Numbered from the stretch's first letter, positions 9,547-18,686 are shown. The stretch: DNA of 64,000 bases from XN24 sp035514535 (GCA_035514535.1 DATKAZ010000055.1:160075-224074), one strand, 5' to 3'. Numbers and translations: made by a program. The notes: generated from the letters alone by a model not told the origin.

Positions 9547-10956
9547 TCAGACGCTGTAATACATATCGAATTCAACGGGATGGGTCGTCATGCGCAGCCG
9601 CAATACGTCGGCCATCTTGAGTTTGATGTAGGCGTCGATCAGGTCGTCCGTGAAGACGCCGCCCGCAGTCAGGAATGCGCGATCCGCGTCGAGGGCGTTC
9701 AGCGCATCCTCGAGCGAATAACAGACTTCCGGGATGCCCTTCGATTCCTCTGCGGGCAGGTCGTAGAGATCCTTGTCCATTGGGTCGCCCGGATGAATCC
9801 TGTTCTGAATGCCGTCGATCCCGGCCATCATCATCGCAGTGAACGCGAAATAGGGGTTCGCGGTCGAGTCCGGGAAACGCACCTCGATGCGCCGCCCCTT
9901 CGGATTCGGGATGTACGGGATGCGTATGGATGCCGAGCGGTTACGGGCCGAATACGCCAGCTTGACCGGGGCCTCGAAGCCCGGGACGAGTCGCTTGTAG
10001 CTGTTCGTCGCGGGGTTCGTAAAGGCGTTCAGCGCGCGGGCATGCTTGATGATCCCGCCGATGTAGTACAAGGCGGTTTCGGAAAGGCCGCCGTACTCTT
10101 CCCCTGTGAAGATGTTCTTGCCGTCCTTCGCCAGCGACTGGTGGACGTGCATGCCATTGCCGTTGTCGCCGACCAGCGGCTTGGGCATGAACGTCGCGGT
10201 CTTGCCGTAGCCCTGGGCGACGTTCCACACGACATACTTGAGCTTCTGCACCTCGTCGGCCTTCTTGACCAGCGAGCCGAATGCCACGCCGATCTCGCAC
10301 TGCCCGGCCGTCGCGACCTCGTGGTGGTGCACCTCCGGGTCGAGCCCCATGTCCTCGAGCACCATGCACATGGCGGAGCGGATATCGTGCAGCGAGTCCA
10401 CCGGAGGCACCGGGAAGTAGCCGCCCTTTACGGTCGGCCGATGCCCGAAGTTGCCGTCAGCGTAGATCTTCTCCGAGTTCCAGCCGGCCTCGGACGAGTC
10501 GACCTGGTAGGAAACACCCTTCATCTCCGATGCCCACCGGACGTCATCGAAAATGAAGAACTCGTTCTCCGGGCCGAAATAGGCGACGTCTGCAATCCCC
10601 GTGGACTTCAGGAATGCCTCGGCGCGGTGCGCGAGTGAGCGGGGGTCACGCTCGTAGCCCTGCATGGTCGAGGGCTCGACGACATCGCAGGTGATATTGA
10701 TCGTGGTGTCCTCGGAAAACGGATCGATCACCGCCGTCGCGGGGTCCGGCATCAGGATCATGTCGGACTCATTGATGCTCTTCCATCCCGCGATGGACGA
10801 GCCGTCGAACATCTTGCCCTCCTCGAAGAGGTCATCGTCGACCTTGCTGGACGGAAGGGTCACATGCTGCTCCTTGCCCTTGGTGTCCGTGAAACGCAGG
10901 TCCACGAAGGCGACCTCCTTCTCACGCATGAGCTCGAGCACGTCTTTGGCTTTCAT
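9547..10956 (-). CDS. glnA: Glutamine synthetase, type I
   Basis: 469 residues, exactly the usual GSI length, from ATG 10956 with a GGAGGA ribosome binding site nine bases upstream. It makes glutamine from glutamate, ammonia and ATP as a dodecamer. Visible signatures: FDGSSIAGWKSINESDM near residue 50, KGGYFPVPPVDS, the ATP/glutamate region NGMHVHQSL, and the C-terminal DKDLYDLPAEE containing the tyrosine that GlnE adenylylates in the GSI-beta subclass, so post-translational control is likely intact. Transcription is predicted to start at a sigma-54 promoter about 88 bp upstream with two NtrC sites further up. A strong terminator follows the gene. Confidence 0.98.
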   Translation of the reverse strand: MKAKDVLELMREKEVAFVDLRFTDTKGKEQHVTLPSSKVDDDLFEEGKMFDGSSIAGWKSINESDMILMPDPATAVIDPFSEDTTINITCDVVEPSTMQGYERDPRSLAHRAEAFLKSTGIADVAYFGPENEFFIFDDVRWASEMKGVSYQVDSSEAGWNSEKIYADGNFGHRPTVKGGYFPVPPVDSLHDIRSAMCMVLEDMGLDPEVHHHEVATAGQCEIGVAFGSLVKKADEVQKLKYVVWNVAQGYGKTATFMPKPLVGDNGNGMHVHQSLAKDGKNIFTGEEYGGLSETALYYIGGIIKHARALNAFTNPATNSYKRLVPGFEAPVKLAYSARNRSASIRIPYIPNPKGRRIEVRFPDSTANPYFAFTAMMMAGIDGIQNRIHPGDPMDKDLYDLPAEESKGIPEVCYSLEDALNALDADRAFLTAGGVFTDDLIDAYIKLKMADVLRLRMTTHPVEFDMYYSV

Positions 10957-11054
10957 CGGGTCATTCCTCCGAGTCTGGATGCGATGGGGCCCGTCTCCCC
11001 GGACTGGCTGCCGGGGTTCGGCGGGCAAACGAGAAACTGTTCGTATTGCTGCGT

Positions 11055-11070
11055 TGCAGGATTCATGCCA
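11055..11070 (-). promoter_or_regulatory. Sigma-54 promoter of glnA
   Basis: On the minus strand the bases TGGCAT-GAATC-CTGCA match the sigma-54 consensus TGGCAC-N5-TTGCA at the invariant GG (-25/-24) and GC (-13/-12) with the exact spacing. The predicted start point is close to 11044, giving an 87-base leader before the glnA ATG. The two NtrC sites upstream support the call. Confidence 0.85.
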
Positions 11071-11143
11071 GCCGCCCGCCCTCGAGGCGGCGCCGGACCG
11101 CGCCCGTGCGGGGCCTGCGCATCCCGTCCGGGGCCGTATTTTC

Positions 11144-11158
11144 GCACCACGCCGGTGC
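11144..11158. promoter_or_regulatory. NtrC binding site 1 (glnA enhancer)
   Basis: GCACCACGCCGGTGC is a 15-bp match to the NtrC palindrome GCACCA-N3-TGGTGC, with both half sites nearly perfect. Its centre is about 107 bp upstream of the predicted sigma-54 start. In E. coli glnAp2 the strong NtrC sites are at -108 and -140. Confidence 0.8.
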
Positions 11159-11174
11159 GTCGGGGCGGCACCTT

Positions 11175-11189
11175 GCACCAGAATAGACC
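11175..11189. promoter_or_regulatory. NtrC binding site 2 (glnA enhancer)
   Basis: GCACCAGAATAGACC has one perfect NtrC half site and a weak second half. Its centre is 31 bp (three helical turns) from site 1 and about 138 bp upstream of the predicted glnA start. The spacing, more than the second half site, supports the call. It also lies roughly 30-45 bp upstream of a TATACT hexamer at 11215-11220 that may be the glyQ -10. Confidence 0.6.
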
Positions 11190-11248
11190 ACCGTGGCCCG
11201 CCACGGGCCTGGGTTATACTTGCGCGCCCTCCAAGCACGGTAACAGCT

Positions 11249-12181
11249 ATGCGTTGCGCGGAAATCGGCCCGGCGCCGGCCACGTTCCAGGCGCTGCTGC
11301 TCGAGTTGCAGAGCTACTGGGCCGCCGCGGGCTGCGTGCTCCTGCAGCCGCTCGATCTCGAGGTCGGCGCGGGGACGTTTCACCCCGGGACCTTTCTCAG
11401 GGCAATCGGCCCGGAGCCCTGGAGCGCCGCCTACGTGCAGCCCTGCCGCCGGCCCACCGACGGGCGCTATGGCGACAACCCGTTCCGCCTGCAGCATTAC
11501 TACCAGTTCCAGGTCGTCATCAAGCCGTCGCCCCTGGAGTTCCAGGATCTCTATCTCGACTCCCTGCGGGCGGTGGGGATCGACCCCCGCGTTCACGACA
11601 TTCGCTTCGTGGAGGACAACTGGGAGTCGCCGACCCTAGGCGCGTGGGGACTCGGCTGGGAGGTATGGCTGAACGGGATGGAGATCACCCAGTTCACTTA
11701 CTTCCAGCAGGTCGGCGGGCTCGACTGTCGGCCGGTGACGGGTGAGATCACCTATGGGCTCGAGCGCATCGCAATGTACCTGCAGGGCGTAGACAGCGTA
11801 TTCGACCTCTGCTGGTCGGACGGACCGCTGGGGCGCGTCTCCTACGGCGACGTCTATCACCAGAACGAGGTGGAGATGTCCACCTATAACTTCGAGCAGG
11901 CGGATATCGCGGTGCTGTTCCGGCATTTCGATGAGCACGAGCGTGCCTGCGCGGCGCTGCTCGCCCGGGGACTGCCTTTGCCCGCGTACGAGCAGGTCCT
12001 GAAGGCCTCGCACGTCTTCAACCTGCTGGATGCCCGCCGGGCCATTTCGGTGACCGAGCGACAGCGCTTTATCCTCCGTGTGCGCGCGATGGCGCGCAGC
12101 GTGGCGGAGACCTATTACGCCAGTCGCGAGGCGCTCGGCTTCCCGATGCTGCAGCAGGCGAAGGATGCCGCCCATGGCTGA
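11249..12181 (+). CDS. glyQ: Glycine--tRNA ligase alpha subunit
   Basis: 310 residues from ATG 11249. Together with GlyS it forms the alpha2beta2 glycyl-tRNA synthetase typical of most bacteria; the alpha chain carries the class II catalytic core. Strongly conserved segments are seen: TFQALLLELQSYWAAAGC, QPLDLEVGAGTFHPGTFLR, EPWSAAYVQPCRRPTDGRYG and NPFRLQHYYQFQV. The next gene glyS starts inside its last codons (ATGGCTGA, 8-bp overlap), so translation is probably coupled. Divergent from glnA; the 292-bp space between them holds the glnA sigma-54 promoter and NtrC sites. Confidence 0.97.
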   Translation: MRCAEIGPAPATFQALLLELQSYWAAAGCVLLQPLDLEVGAGTFHPGTFLRAIGPEPWSAAYVQPCRRPTDGRYGDNPFRLQHYYQFQVVIKPSPLEFQDLYLDSLRAVGIDPRVHDIRFVEDNWESPTLGAWGLGWEVWLNGMEITQFTYFQQVGGLDCRPVTGEITYGLERIAMYLQGVDSVFDLCWSDGPLGRVSYGDVYHQNEVEMSTYNFEQADIAVLFRHFDEHERACAALLARGLPLPAYEQVLKASHVFNLLDARRAISVTERQRFILRVRAMARSVAETYYASREALGFPMLQQAKDAAHG

Positions 12182-14264
12182 GCGCGCCGACTTCCTGGTC
12201 GAGATCGGGACCGAGGAACTACCGCCGAAGGCACTGGCGGTACTGGCGACCGCCTTCCGCGACGGCCTGGTCGCACGCCTGGCGGAAGCGCGGCTGGAGC
12301 ACGGCGAGGTCGCGGGATTCGCCACGCCCCGCCGCCTCGCGGTGAAAGTGCGGCGCCTCGAAACCCGCCAGGCGGACCAGGAAGTCGTGCTGCGCGGGCC
12401 ACCCGCGAGCATTGCCCGCGCCGACGGCGCTTGGACCAGGGCGGCAGAGAAGTTTGCCGCGTCGGCCGGCATCCCGGTCGATGAGCTGGTCGAGCGGAGC
12501 GAGGAGAAGGGCACTTACGTCTATGCCTGCAAGACCGAGATCGGCGCCGCGGCGGCCACGCTGCTGCCCGCCCTGGTCAGCGATGCACTGGCGGCGTTGC
12601 CGGTGCCACGACGCATGCGCTGGGGCGACGCCGAGACCGAGTTCGTGCGCCCGGTGCACTGGCTGGTGATGTTGCTGGGGACGGAGGTCGTGCCATGCGT
12701 GCTGCTAGGCGTCACGGCCGGCCGCGCGACTCGCGGACACCGTTTCATGGCGCCGCAGCCGCTGGACCTGGCGGCACCGGGTGACTACCCCGAGCGGCTC
12801 GAGCAGGAGGCCTTCGTCATCGCCGACTTCGCGGCCCGTCGCGAGCGGATTCGCGCCCAGGCCGAGACCGCGGCCCGCGAACATGGCGGCAGGCTCGTGC
12901 TGGATCCCGCCCTGCTGGATGAAGTGACGGCGCTCGTCGAGTGGCCGGTGCCGGTCAGCGGGGAATTCGAGGCGCGGTTCCTCGACCTCCCCGAGGAGGT
13001 GCTGATCGCGACGCTGCAGGATCACCAGCGTTACTTCCCGGTACGTGATTCCGGCGGCCGGCTTGCCGCGCGCTTCATCACGATCAGTAATATCGACAGC
13101 CCGGATCCGGACGTAGTCCGACAGGGAAACGAGCGCGTGGTGCGTCCGCGACTCGCCGACGCGGCCTTCTTCTGGGACCAGGACCGGCGCTCGCCGCTCG
13201 CCGCGCGGACCGCGTTGCTCGACAGCGTGGTGTTCCAGAACAAGCTCGGGAGCATCGGCGCCAAGAGCCGCCGCGTGGCGACGCTCGCCGCGGGGATCGC
13301 CGGACTGCTCGGCACCGACCGGGAAGCCGTGGAGCAGGCGGCGCGGCTGGCGAAGTGCGATCTCGTCACGTCCATCGTGGGCGAGTTTCCGGAGTTGCAG
13401 GGCATTATCGGCCGTTACTACGCGGCGGCCGACGGCGCCCCCGCCGACGTCGCGGCGGCTATCGAGGAGCAGTACCTGCCGCGCTTCGCGGGCGATCGCC
13501 TGCCGACGACGCCCACCGGACAGGTGCTCGCCCTGGCGGACAAGCTGGACACCATCGCGGGCATATTCGTCATCGGGCAACGGCCGACCGGCAACCGCGA
13601 TCCTTTCGCCATTCGCCGCGCCGCGCTGGGCGTGCTCAGAATCCTGGTGGAATGCGAACTGGATCTCGACGTCCCCGCGCTGGTGGCCGAGGCCGTTGCC
13701 GCCCAGCCGCTGGAAGGGGCTGCCGGCGTGGCCGCGGACATCATGGATTTCCTGCTGGAGCGTCTCCGCGGCTATTACCTCGACGGCGGCGCGACCGTCG
13801 GCGCGCGCCACGACACTTTCGAGGCCGTGCTCGCGCGCCGGCCGTCGTCGCTGGTCGATTTTCACCAGCGGCTCGTCGCGGTGCAGGAGTTCGAACGCCT
13901 GGATGCCGCCGGCGCCCTGGCCGCCGCCAACAAGCGCATCGCAAACATCCTGCGCCAGGCGGAAGGCGAGGTGTCAGAAGGCGTAAACCCCGACCTGCTG
14001 CAGGAGGAGGCCGAACGCGTGTTATACCGGCGGATCCAGGCGCTGGAAGCCGATGTCCGCCCGCTGGTGGCGGCGCGGCGTTATCGCGAAGCCCTCGAGC
14101 GACTTGCGACCCTGCGCGACGTGGTGGACCGGTTCTTCGACGACGTGCTCGTCATGGCGCCCGATGCGCGGCTGCGCAACAATCGCCTCTCGTTGCTCGC
14201 CAGCCTGCGAGGGCTGTTCATGGGCATTGCCGATGTCTCGAGGCTCGGTGTCGCGGCTTCCTGA
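12174..14264 (+). CDS. glyS: Glycine--tRNA ligase beta subunit
   Basis: 696 residues from ATG 12174, which overlaps the glyQ stop by 8 bp. The N-terminus DFLVEIGTEELPPKAL is the family signature; the centre contains DHQRYFPV, ITISNI and RPRLADAAFFWDQD, and a C-terminal anticodon-binding-like domain ends with FFDDVLVMAPDARLRNNRLSLL. The beta chain recognises tRNA-Gly. Length and motif order are normal. An acyltransferase gene follows after 6 bp; gmhB, often found between glyS and this acyltransferase in gammaproteobacteria, is absent. Confidence 0.97.
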   Translation: MAERADFLVEIGTEELPPKALAVLATAFRDGLVARLAEARLEHGEVAGFATPRRLAVKVRRLETRQADQEVVLRGPPASIARADGAWTRAAEKFAASAGIPVDELVERSEEKGTYVYACKTEIGAAAATLLPALVSDALAALPVPRRMRWGDAETEFVRPVHWLVMLLGTEVVPCVLLGVTAGRATRGHRFMAPQPLDLAAPGDYPERLEQEAFVIADFAARRERIRAQAETAAREHGGRLVLDPALLDEVTALVEWPVPVSGEFEARFLDLPEEVLIATLQDHQRYFPVRDSGGRLAARFITISNIDSPDPDVVRQGNERVVRPRLADAAFFWDQDRRSPLAARTALLDSVVFQNKLGSIGAKSRRVATLAAGIAGLLGTDREAVEQAARLAKCDLVTSIVGEFPELQGIIGRYYAAADGAPADVAAAIEEQYLPRFAGDRLPTTPTGQVLALADKLDTIAGIFVIGQRPTGNRDPFAIRRAALGVLRILVECELDLDVPALVAEAVAAQPLEGAAGVAADIMDFLLERLRGYYLDGGATVGARHDTFEAVLARRPSSLVDFHQRLVAVQEFERLDAAGALAAANKRIANILRQAEGEVSEGVNPDLLQEEAERVLYRRIQALEADVRPLVAARRYREALERLATLRDVVDRFFDDVLVMAPDARLRNNRLSLLASLRGLFMGIADVSRLGVAAS

Positions 14265-14270
14265 TCCGGG

Positions 14271-15047
14271 GTGCGGCGGGTGATCTGGCTGCGCTCGCTG
14301 CTGTACACGCTGTTCCTGTTCCTGTCGGTGCCGCTGCACGCGACCGCGGTCGTGCTGGCGGCTCCATTCGGCCACCGGGCGTGTTACCGGGTGGCCGTCA
14401 ACTGGGCCCGTATCAACCTGTGGATGCTCGACAAGCTGTGCGGACTGCGGTTCGAGATCGAGGGTGCCGCGCACATCCCCGCCCAGTCATGCGTCCTCTA
14501 CTGGAAGCACGAGTCGGTACTCGAGGCCCTCGTGGGTGCCGTCGCCTTCCCACCGCAAACCTGGGTGGTGAAACGCGAGCTGATGTGGATCCCGTTTTTC
14601 GGCTGGGGACTGGCGCAGCTCAGGCCGATCGCCATCAACCGCAGGGCGGGGCGAACGGCGGTCAAGCAGGTGATGTCCCAGGGCCGGGAGCGGCTTGCGA
14701 GTGGGCTGTACGTGGTGATCTACCCGGAGGGGACGCGCGTCCTGCCGGGCGAGGAACGGCGCTTCGGCATCAGCGGCGCCGCGCTCGCGAAATCCGCCGG
14801 ACGGCCGATCCTGCCGATCGCCCACAACGCGGGGGATTTCTGGCCGCGGCGGAGCCTCCTCAAGCGACCGGGAATCGTGCGCGTGGTCATCGGCCCGCCC
14901 ATCGACACGACCGACCTCAGCCACGAGGAAATCACCCGCCGTGGGCGCGAATGGATCGCCACCACACTGGATCGCATCAGCCCGGCCAGGACGCGCCTTG
15001 CCGACACCCACGCCGGGGCGATCGGCGACGACCAGGCGCGAAGTTAA
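14271..15047 (+). CDS. 1-acylglycerol-3-phosphate O-acyltransferase family protein (PlsC-like)
   Basis: 258 residues from a GTG start 6 bp after glyS. An N-terminal transmembrane segment (about 5-30) precedes the acyltransferase domain. The catalytic HX4D/E motif appears as HESVLE near residue 85 and the glycerol-phosphate binding motif as YPEGTR near 155, followed by GAALAKSAGRPILPIAHNAG. The HX4E variant is usual in the acyltransferases encoded next to glyS. It probably makes phosphatidic acid or a related lipid at the inner membrane; the exact acceptor is not determined by sequence. Confidence 0.88.
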   Translation: MRRVIWLRSLLYTLFLFLSVPLHATAVVLAAPFGHRACYRVAVNWARINLWMLDKLCGLRFEIEGAAHIPAQSCVLYWKHESVLEALVGAVAFPPQTWVVKRELMWIPFFGWGLAQLRPIAINRRAGRTAVKQVMSQGRERLASGLYVVIYPEGTRVLPGEERRFGISGAALAKSAGRPILPIAHNAGDFWPRRSLLKRPGIVRVVIGPPIDTTDLSHEEITRRGREWIATTLDRISPARTRLADTHAGAIGDDQARS

Positions 15048-15151
15048 TCGCTGCCAAAGAATCAAGCGCCCACGCGGCAGGGGCTGCAGCCATTAATGTA
15101 TTCAATATATTCCATGCAAACTTTCGGCTGCGGGCGCATCTGCCGCGAACG

Positions 15152-15167
15152 GCGCCTAATCAGGCGC
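15152..15167. terminator. Weak hairpin between convergent plsC-like gene and gyrB
   Basis: A 6-bp perfect stem GCGCCT-AATC-AGGCGC sits 8 bp from the gyrB stop in the 128-bp convergent gap. Neither strand has a T-run after it, so it is at best a weak or factor-assisted terminator. Confidence 0.3.
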
Positions 15168-15175
15168 GAAAAGCG

Positions 15176-17590
15176 TCAAACGTCGAGGTTCGCGACGGAT
15201 AATGCGTTTTTCTCGATAAATTCGCGCCGCGGCTCGACCTGGTCTCCCATCAGCGTCGTGAAGATATCGTCGGCCGCAACGGCGTCTTCGACTCGCACCT
15301 GCATCAGCCGCCGGGTCTCGGGATTGACCGTCGTGTCCCACAGCTGGGCGGGGTTCATTTCACCCAGGCCCTTATAGCGCTGGATCGCCTGGCCTTTGCG
15401 CGCCTCGCTCATCAGCCACTCGACGGCCTCGCGAAAGGACGCGACGGCCTGGCGCTTTTCGCCGCGCACCACGCAGGCGCCTTCGCCGACCAGGTCCGCG
15501 AGTTCGGCGCCCAGTCCGGCAATGCGCCGGTATTCTGCCGATTCGAAGAATTCGCGCTGCAGCGAGCGCGCGGTGTCCACGCCGTGATGCCGCCGCGCGA
15601 TGCGGATCTCCCAGCCTGCCGTGCCGGCATCGCGAACCAGAGAGAGCGTATAGCGTGGCGCATCCGCGGGGCCGGCGAGCCTGCGCGCGAGCGTCGCCAT
15701 CCATGTGTCCACGCGCCCGAGGTCATCGAGTTCCGCGTGGGTCAGCGGCGCGCTGTAGAGCAGCTGCTCCAGCACGCGCTCATCATAGCGGCGTCCGAGG
15801 CGATTGATGATCGCCATCACCTCGGTATATTTCTTGATCAGCGACTCGAGGCCCGGGCCCTGAAGCGGCGGCGCATCCTGCGTAACGAACAGCGCAGCCC
15901 CCTCGAGAGCGAGGTTGGACAGATAGGCATTGAGCTCGGCATCGTCTTTTACATAATGCTCCTGTTTGCCCTTCTTGATCTTGTATAGCGGCGGCTGCGC
16001 GATATAGATATGGCCGCGCTCGATCAGCGCCGGCATCTGCCGATAGAAGAACGTCAGCAGCAACGTCCGGATGTGCGACCCGTCGACGTCTGCGTCCGTC
16101 ATGATGATGATGCGGTGATAGCGCAGCTTGTCGGGGTTGAACTCTTCCCGGCCGATGCCGCATCCCAGCGCCGTGATCAGCGTGCCGACCTCGGCAGATG
16201 ACAGCATCTTGTCGAAGCGCGCCTTCTCGACGTTGAGAATCTTGCCCTTCAGCGGCAGGATCGCCTGCGTGCGCCGGTCGCGACCCTGCTTCGCGGAACC
16301 GCCCGCCGAGTCGCCCTCGACGAGAAACATCTCAGACAGGGCGGGGTCCTTCTCCTGGCAGTCCGCCAGCTTGCCCGGCAGCCCTGCCACGTCGAGGGCC
16401 CCTTTCCGACGCGTCATCTCGCGGGCCTTGCGGGCGGCCTCGCGGGCGCGCGCGGCGTCGATGATCTTGCCGACGATGGCCTTGGCATCGGCGGGCTGTT
16501 CCAGCAGGAATTCCTCGAGCTTCTCCGCCATCAGCGATTCGACCACGGCCTTGACCTCGGACGAGACGAGCTTGTCTTTGGTCTGGGAGGAAAACTTCGG
16601 GTCCGGCACCTTGACCGACAGTACGGCCGTCAGGCCCTCGCGAGCATCATCCCCCGTCGTGCCCACCTTCTCCTTGCGGGCGACGTTTTCACGCTCGATA
16701 TAACCGTTCAGCGTGCGCGTCAGGGCGCTGCGGAAGCCCGCCAGGTGCGTTCCGCCGTCACGCTGGGGGATCGTATTCGTGAAGCAGAACATGCTTTCCT
16801 GGTAGGAGTCGTTCCACTGCATCGCGACTTCCACGATGACGCTGTCGCGTTCGCTCTGGAAGTAGAACACTCGCGGGTGGACGGGCGTCTTGTTGCGATT
16901 CAGGTGCTCTACGAATGCACGGATGCCGCCTTCGTACTGGAACACGTCTTCCTGCCCGTCGCGTTCATCCTGGAGCTCGATCCGCACTCCCGAGTTCAGG
17001 AACGACAGCTCGCGCAGGCGCTTCGCAAGGATGTCGTAGTGGAAATCGATGTTCGTGAAGACTTCCGGGCTGGGCCGGAAGCGAATCACGGTGCCGGTAC
17101 GGGTCGTTTCGCCGGTGATCCTGAGGTCGTAGACGGGCTTCCCGAGGCGGAATTCCTGCCTGTGAATCCTCCCGTCCCGGTAGATCGTCATGTCCAGGTG
17201 TTCCGACAAGGCGTTGACGACCGACACGCCGACGCCGTGCAAACCGCCCGATACCTTGTACGAGTTGTCGTCGAACTTCCCGCCCGCGTGAAGTACGGTC
17301 ATGATCACCTCGGCCGCGGAACGCCCCTCCTCCGGGTGCAGATCGACCGGCACACCCCGACCGTCGTCGGCGACAGTGACCGACTCGTCGGCATGGATGA
17401 TGACCTTGACGGTGGAGCAATAGCCGGCCAGCGCCTCGTCGATCGAGTTGTCGACTACCTCGAATACCATGTGGTGCAGGCCGGTGCCGTCATCGGTGTC
17501 CCCGATGTACATGCCCGGACGCTTTCGGACAGCATCTAACCCTTTGAGAACCTTGATATTTCTTGAGTCGTACGTGCGCGTGTCGGTCAT
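15176..17590 (-). CDS. gyrB: DNA gyrase subunit B
   Basis: 804 residues, full length for a gammaproteobacterial GyrB. GHKL ATPase domain at the N-terminus (VRKRPGMYIGDTDDGTGLHH; DNSIDEAL; ADDGRGVPVD; GGLHGVGVSVVNALS), transducer domain, then the TOPRIM domain with LVEGDSAGG and the metal-binding DADVDGSHIRTLLL. The C-terminal part includes the gammaproteobacterial insertion of about 165 residues and ends QRYKGLGEMNPAQLW...ANLDV. With GyrA (not in the window) it introduces negative supercoils. It is the last gene of the dnaA-dnaN-recF-gyrB series, 29 bp after recF. Confidence 0.98.
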   Translation of the reverse strand: MTDTRTYDSRNIKVLKGLDAVRKRPGMYIGDTDDGTGLHHMVFEVVDNSIDEALAGYCSTVKVIIHADESVTVADDGRGVPVDLHPEEGRSAAEVIMTVLHAGGKFDDNSYKVSGGLHGVGVSVVNALSEHLDMTIYRDGRIHRQEFRLGKPVYDLRITGETTRTGTVIRFRPSPEVFTNIDFHYDILAKRLRELSFLNSGVRIELQDERDGQEDVFQYEGGIRAFVEHLNRNKTPVHPRVFYFQSERDSVIVEVAMQWNDSYQESMFCFTNTIPQRDGGTHLAGFRSALTRTLNGYIERENVARKEKVGTTGDDAREGLTAVLSVKVPDPKFSSQTKDKLVSSEVKAVVESLMAEKLEEFLLEQPADAKAIVGKIIDAARAREAARKAREMTRRKGALDVAGLPGKLADCQEKDPALSEMFLVEGDSAGGSAKQGRDRRTQAILPLKGKILNVEKARFDKMLSSAEVGTLITALGCGIGREEFNPDKLRYHRIIIMTDADVDGSHIRTLLLTFFYRQMPALIERGHIYIAQPPLYKIKKGKQEHYVKDDAELNAYLSNLALEGAALFVTQDAPPLQGPGLESLIKKYTEVMAIINRLGRRYDERVLEQLLYSAPLTHAELDDLGRVDTWMATLARRLAGPADAPRYTLSLVRDAGTAGWEIRIARRHHGVDTARSLQREFFESAEYRRIAGLGAELADLVGEGACVVRGEKRQAVASFREAVEWLMSEARKGQAIQRYKGLGEMNPAQLWDTTVNPETRRLMQVRVEDAVAADDIFTTLMGDQVEPRREFIEKNALSVANLDV

Positions 17591-17619
17591 GGTGGCAGCT
17601 GGCCCGGGTAAATGAGAAA

Positions 17620-18678
17620 TTATACCACTTCGACGACCCGGCCCTGTTCCACGTGGAACCGGCGTGCCGCCGGCATCCCCGGCAATCCGTCGGCCTCCAG
17701 CGCGGTCAGGAACACCTGGAACGGCAGTTCCGAGATCAGCTTGAGCAGCCCCTCACACCGTTCCCGGTCCAGCTCGGCTGCCGGATCATCCACCAGCAGG
17801 ATGCCGCGGTTCCGCCACATCGGCCCAAGCAGCCGCGCCTGGCCGAGGATCAGGGCCGCGGCCACGAGCTTCTGCTGGCCGCGAGAGACCCAACCGCGGG
17901 CGCGGTGGTCATCCAGGAGCAACGACACATCGGCCCGATGTGGCCCCACCTGTGTCATTCCAGCCCGCAGGTCCCGATCGCGATGCAAAGCGAGCGCCTC
18001 CGCAAGGTCCTGGCCCGCGCCCTGCCCCGGGCGATACACGAGCCGCAGATGCGTGCCCAGCAGCCTGCAAGCCGCTTCGTCGACCGGTTCCGCCAGCATC
18101 TCGATGGTCGCCTCGCGCAGGCTGTCGAGCACACGCCCACTGTCGGCCAGCGCCCGTTCCCAGATTTCTAAGGACGCCCGGCCCTGGCGGGCCTTGAGTG
18201 CGGCGTTTCGCTGCCGCAATGCCCGCTGATAGCTGCGCCAGGCCTCCAGGAAACCTGGTTTCACGTGAAACGTCGCCCAGTCGAGGTACCGGCGGCGCTC
18301 TCCCGGCCCGTCCTGGACCAGCCGGTGGACATCCGGGTCCAGCAGCTGGACCGGCAGGATCTCCGCGAGCAGGGCGAGCTGGCCGACGGGCTCGCCACCC
18401 GAGCGAGCGCTCCAGCCGCTGCGCGTCACCTCCACGCCCAGGACCCGCCCATCCGACAGCCGGCCGACAGACCTCAGGCTGTCGGCGCCCTCCCGGATCA
18501 TTGCCTCGCGACGCGCCGTGCGAAAGGAGCGTCCCCGCCCCAGCAAAAAAATCGCCTCGAGCAGGCTGGTCTTGCCCGACGCGTTTCGCCCCGTGATGAG
18601 ATTGATTCCCGGCGCCGGAGCCAGGGCCGCTTCTTTGAGACAGCGCAACCCCGTGACAGTCAGGCTTTCCAGCCCCAT
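17620..18678 (-). CDS. recF: DNA replication and repair protein RecF
   Basis: 352 residues from ATG 18678, 8 bp after the dnaN stop. An SMC-like ATPase: Walker A GRNASGKTSLLEAI near residue 30, signature segment SRGQQKLVAAALILGQ near 270 and Walker B GILLVDDPAAELD. RecF with RecO and RecR loads RecA at gaps and helps restart stalled forks. Walker B reads VDDPAAELD, where the usual form is DDxASELD, a mild variation. The gene carries two ParB-binding parS palindromes, one near its middle and one in its last codons; the latter (GTTCCACGTGGAAC) encodes part of the C-terminal FHVEQG. Confidence 0.95.
   Translation of the reverse strand: MGLESLTVTGLRCLKEAALAPAPGINLITGRNASGKTSLLEAIFLLGRGRSFRTARREAMIREGADSLRSVGRLSDGRVLGVEVTRSGWSARSGGEPVGQLALLAEILPVQLLDPDVHRLVQDGPGERRRYLDWATFHVKPGFLEAWRSYQRALRQRNAALKARQGRASLEIWERALADSGRVLDSLREATIEMLAEPVDEAACRLLGTHLRLVYRPGQGAGQDLAEALALHRDRDLRAGMTQVGPHRADVSLLLDDHRARGWVSRGQQKLVAAALILGQARLLGPMWRNRGILLVDDPAAELDRERCEGLLKLISELPFQVFLTALEADGLPGMPAARRFHVEQGRVVEVV
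17645..17660. promoter_or_regulatory. parS site (ParB-binding), in recF 3' end
   Basis: TGTTCCACGTGGAACC contains the perfect 14-bp palindrome GTTCCACGTGGAAC, the parS form known from Pseudomonas. It lies about 2.2 kb from the putative oriC, and parA/parB are in the same window, so it is very likely a chromosome segregation centromere element. Confidence 0.85.
18258..18271. promoter_or_regulatory. parS site (ParB-binding), inside recF
   Basis: The perfect 14-bp palindrome GTTTCACGTGAAAC is the core of the canonical parS (TGTTTCACGTGAAACA); only the outermost base on each side differs. It is 613 bp from the other parS in recF. In the protein it encodes part of WATFHVKPGF. Confidence 0.88.
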
Positions 18679-18686
18679 GCAGCCGA

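Noticed and set aside
9580..10638. Long open frame antisense to glnA
   Set aside because: Shadow of glnA, whose family motifs run through the entire region on the minus strand.
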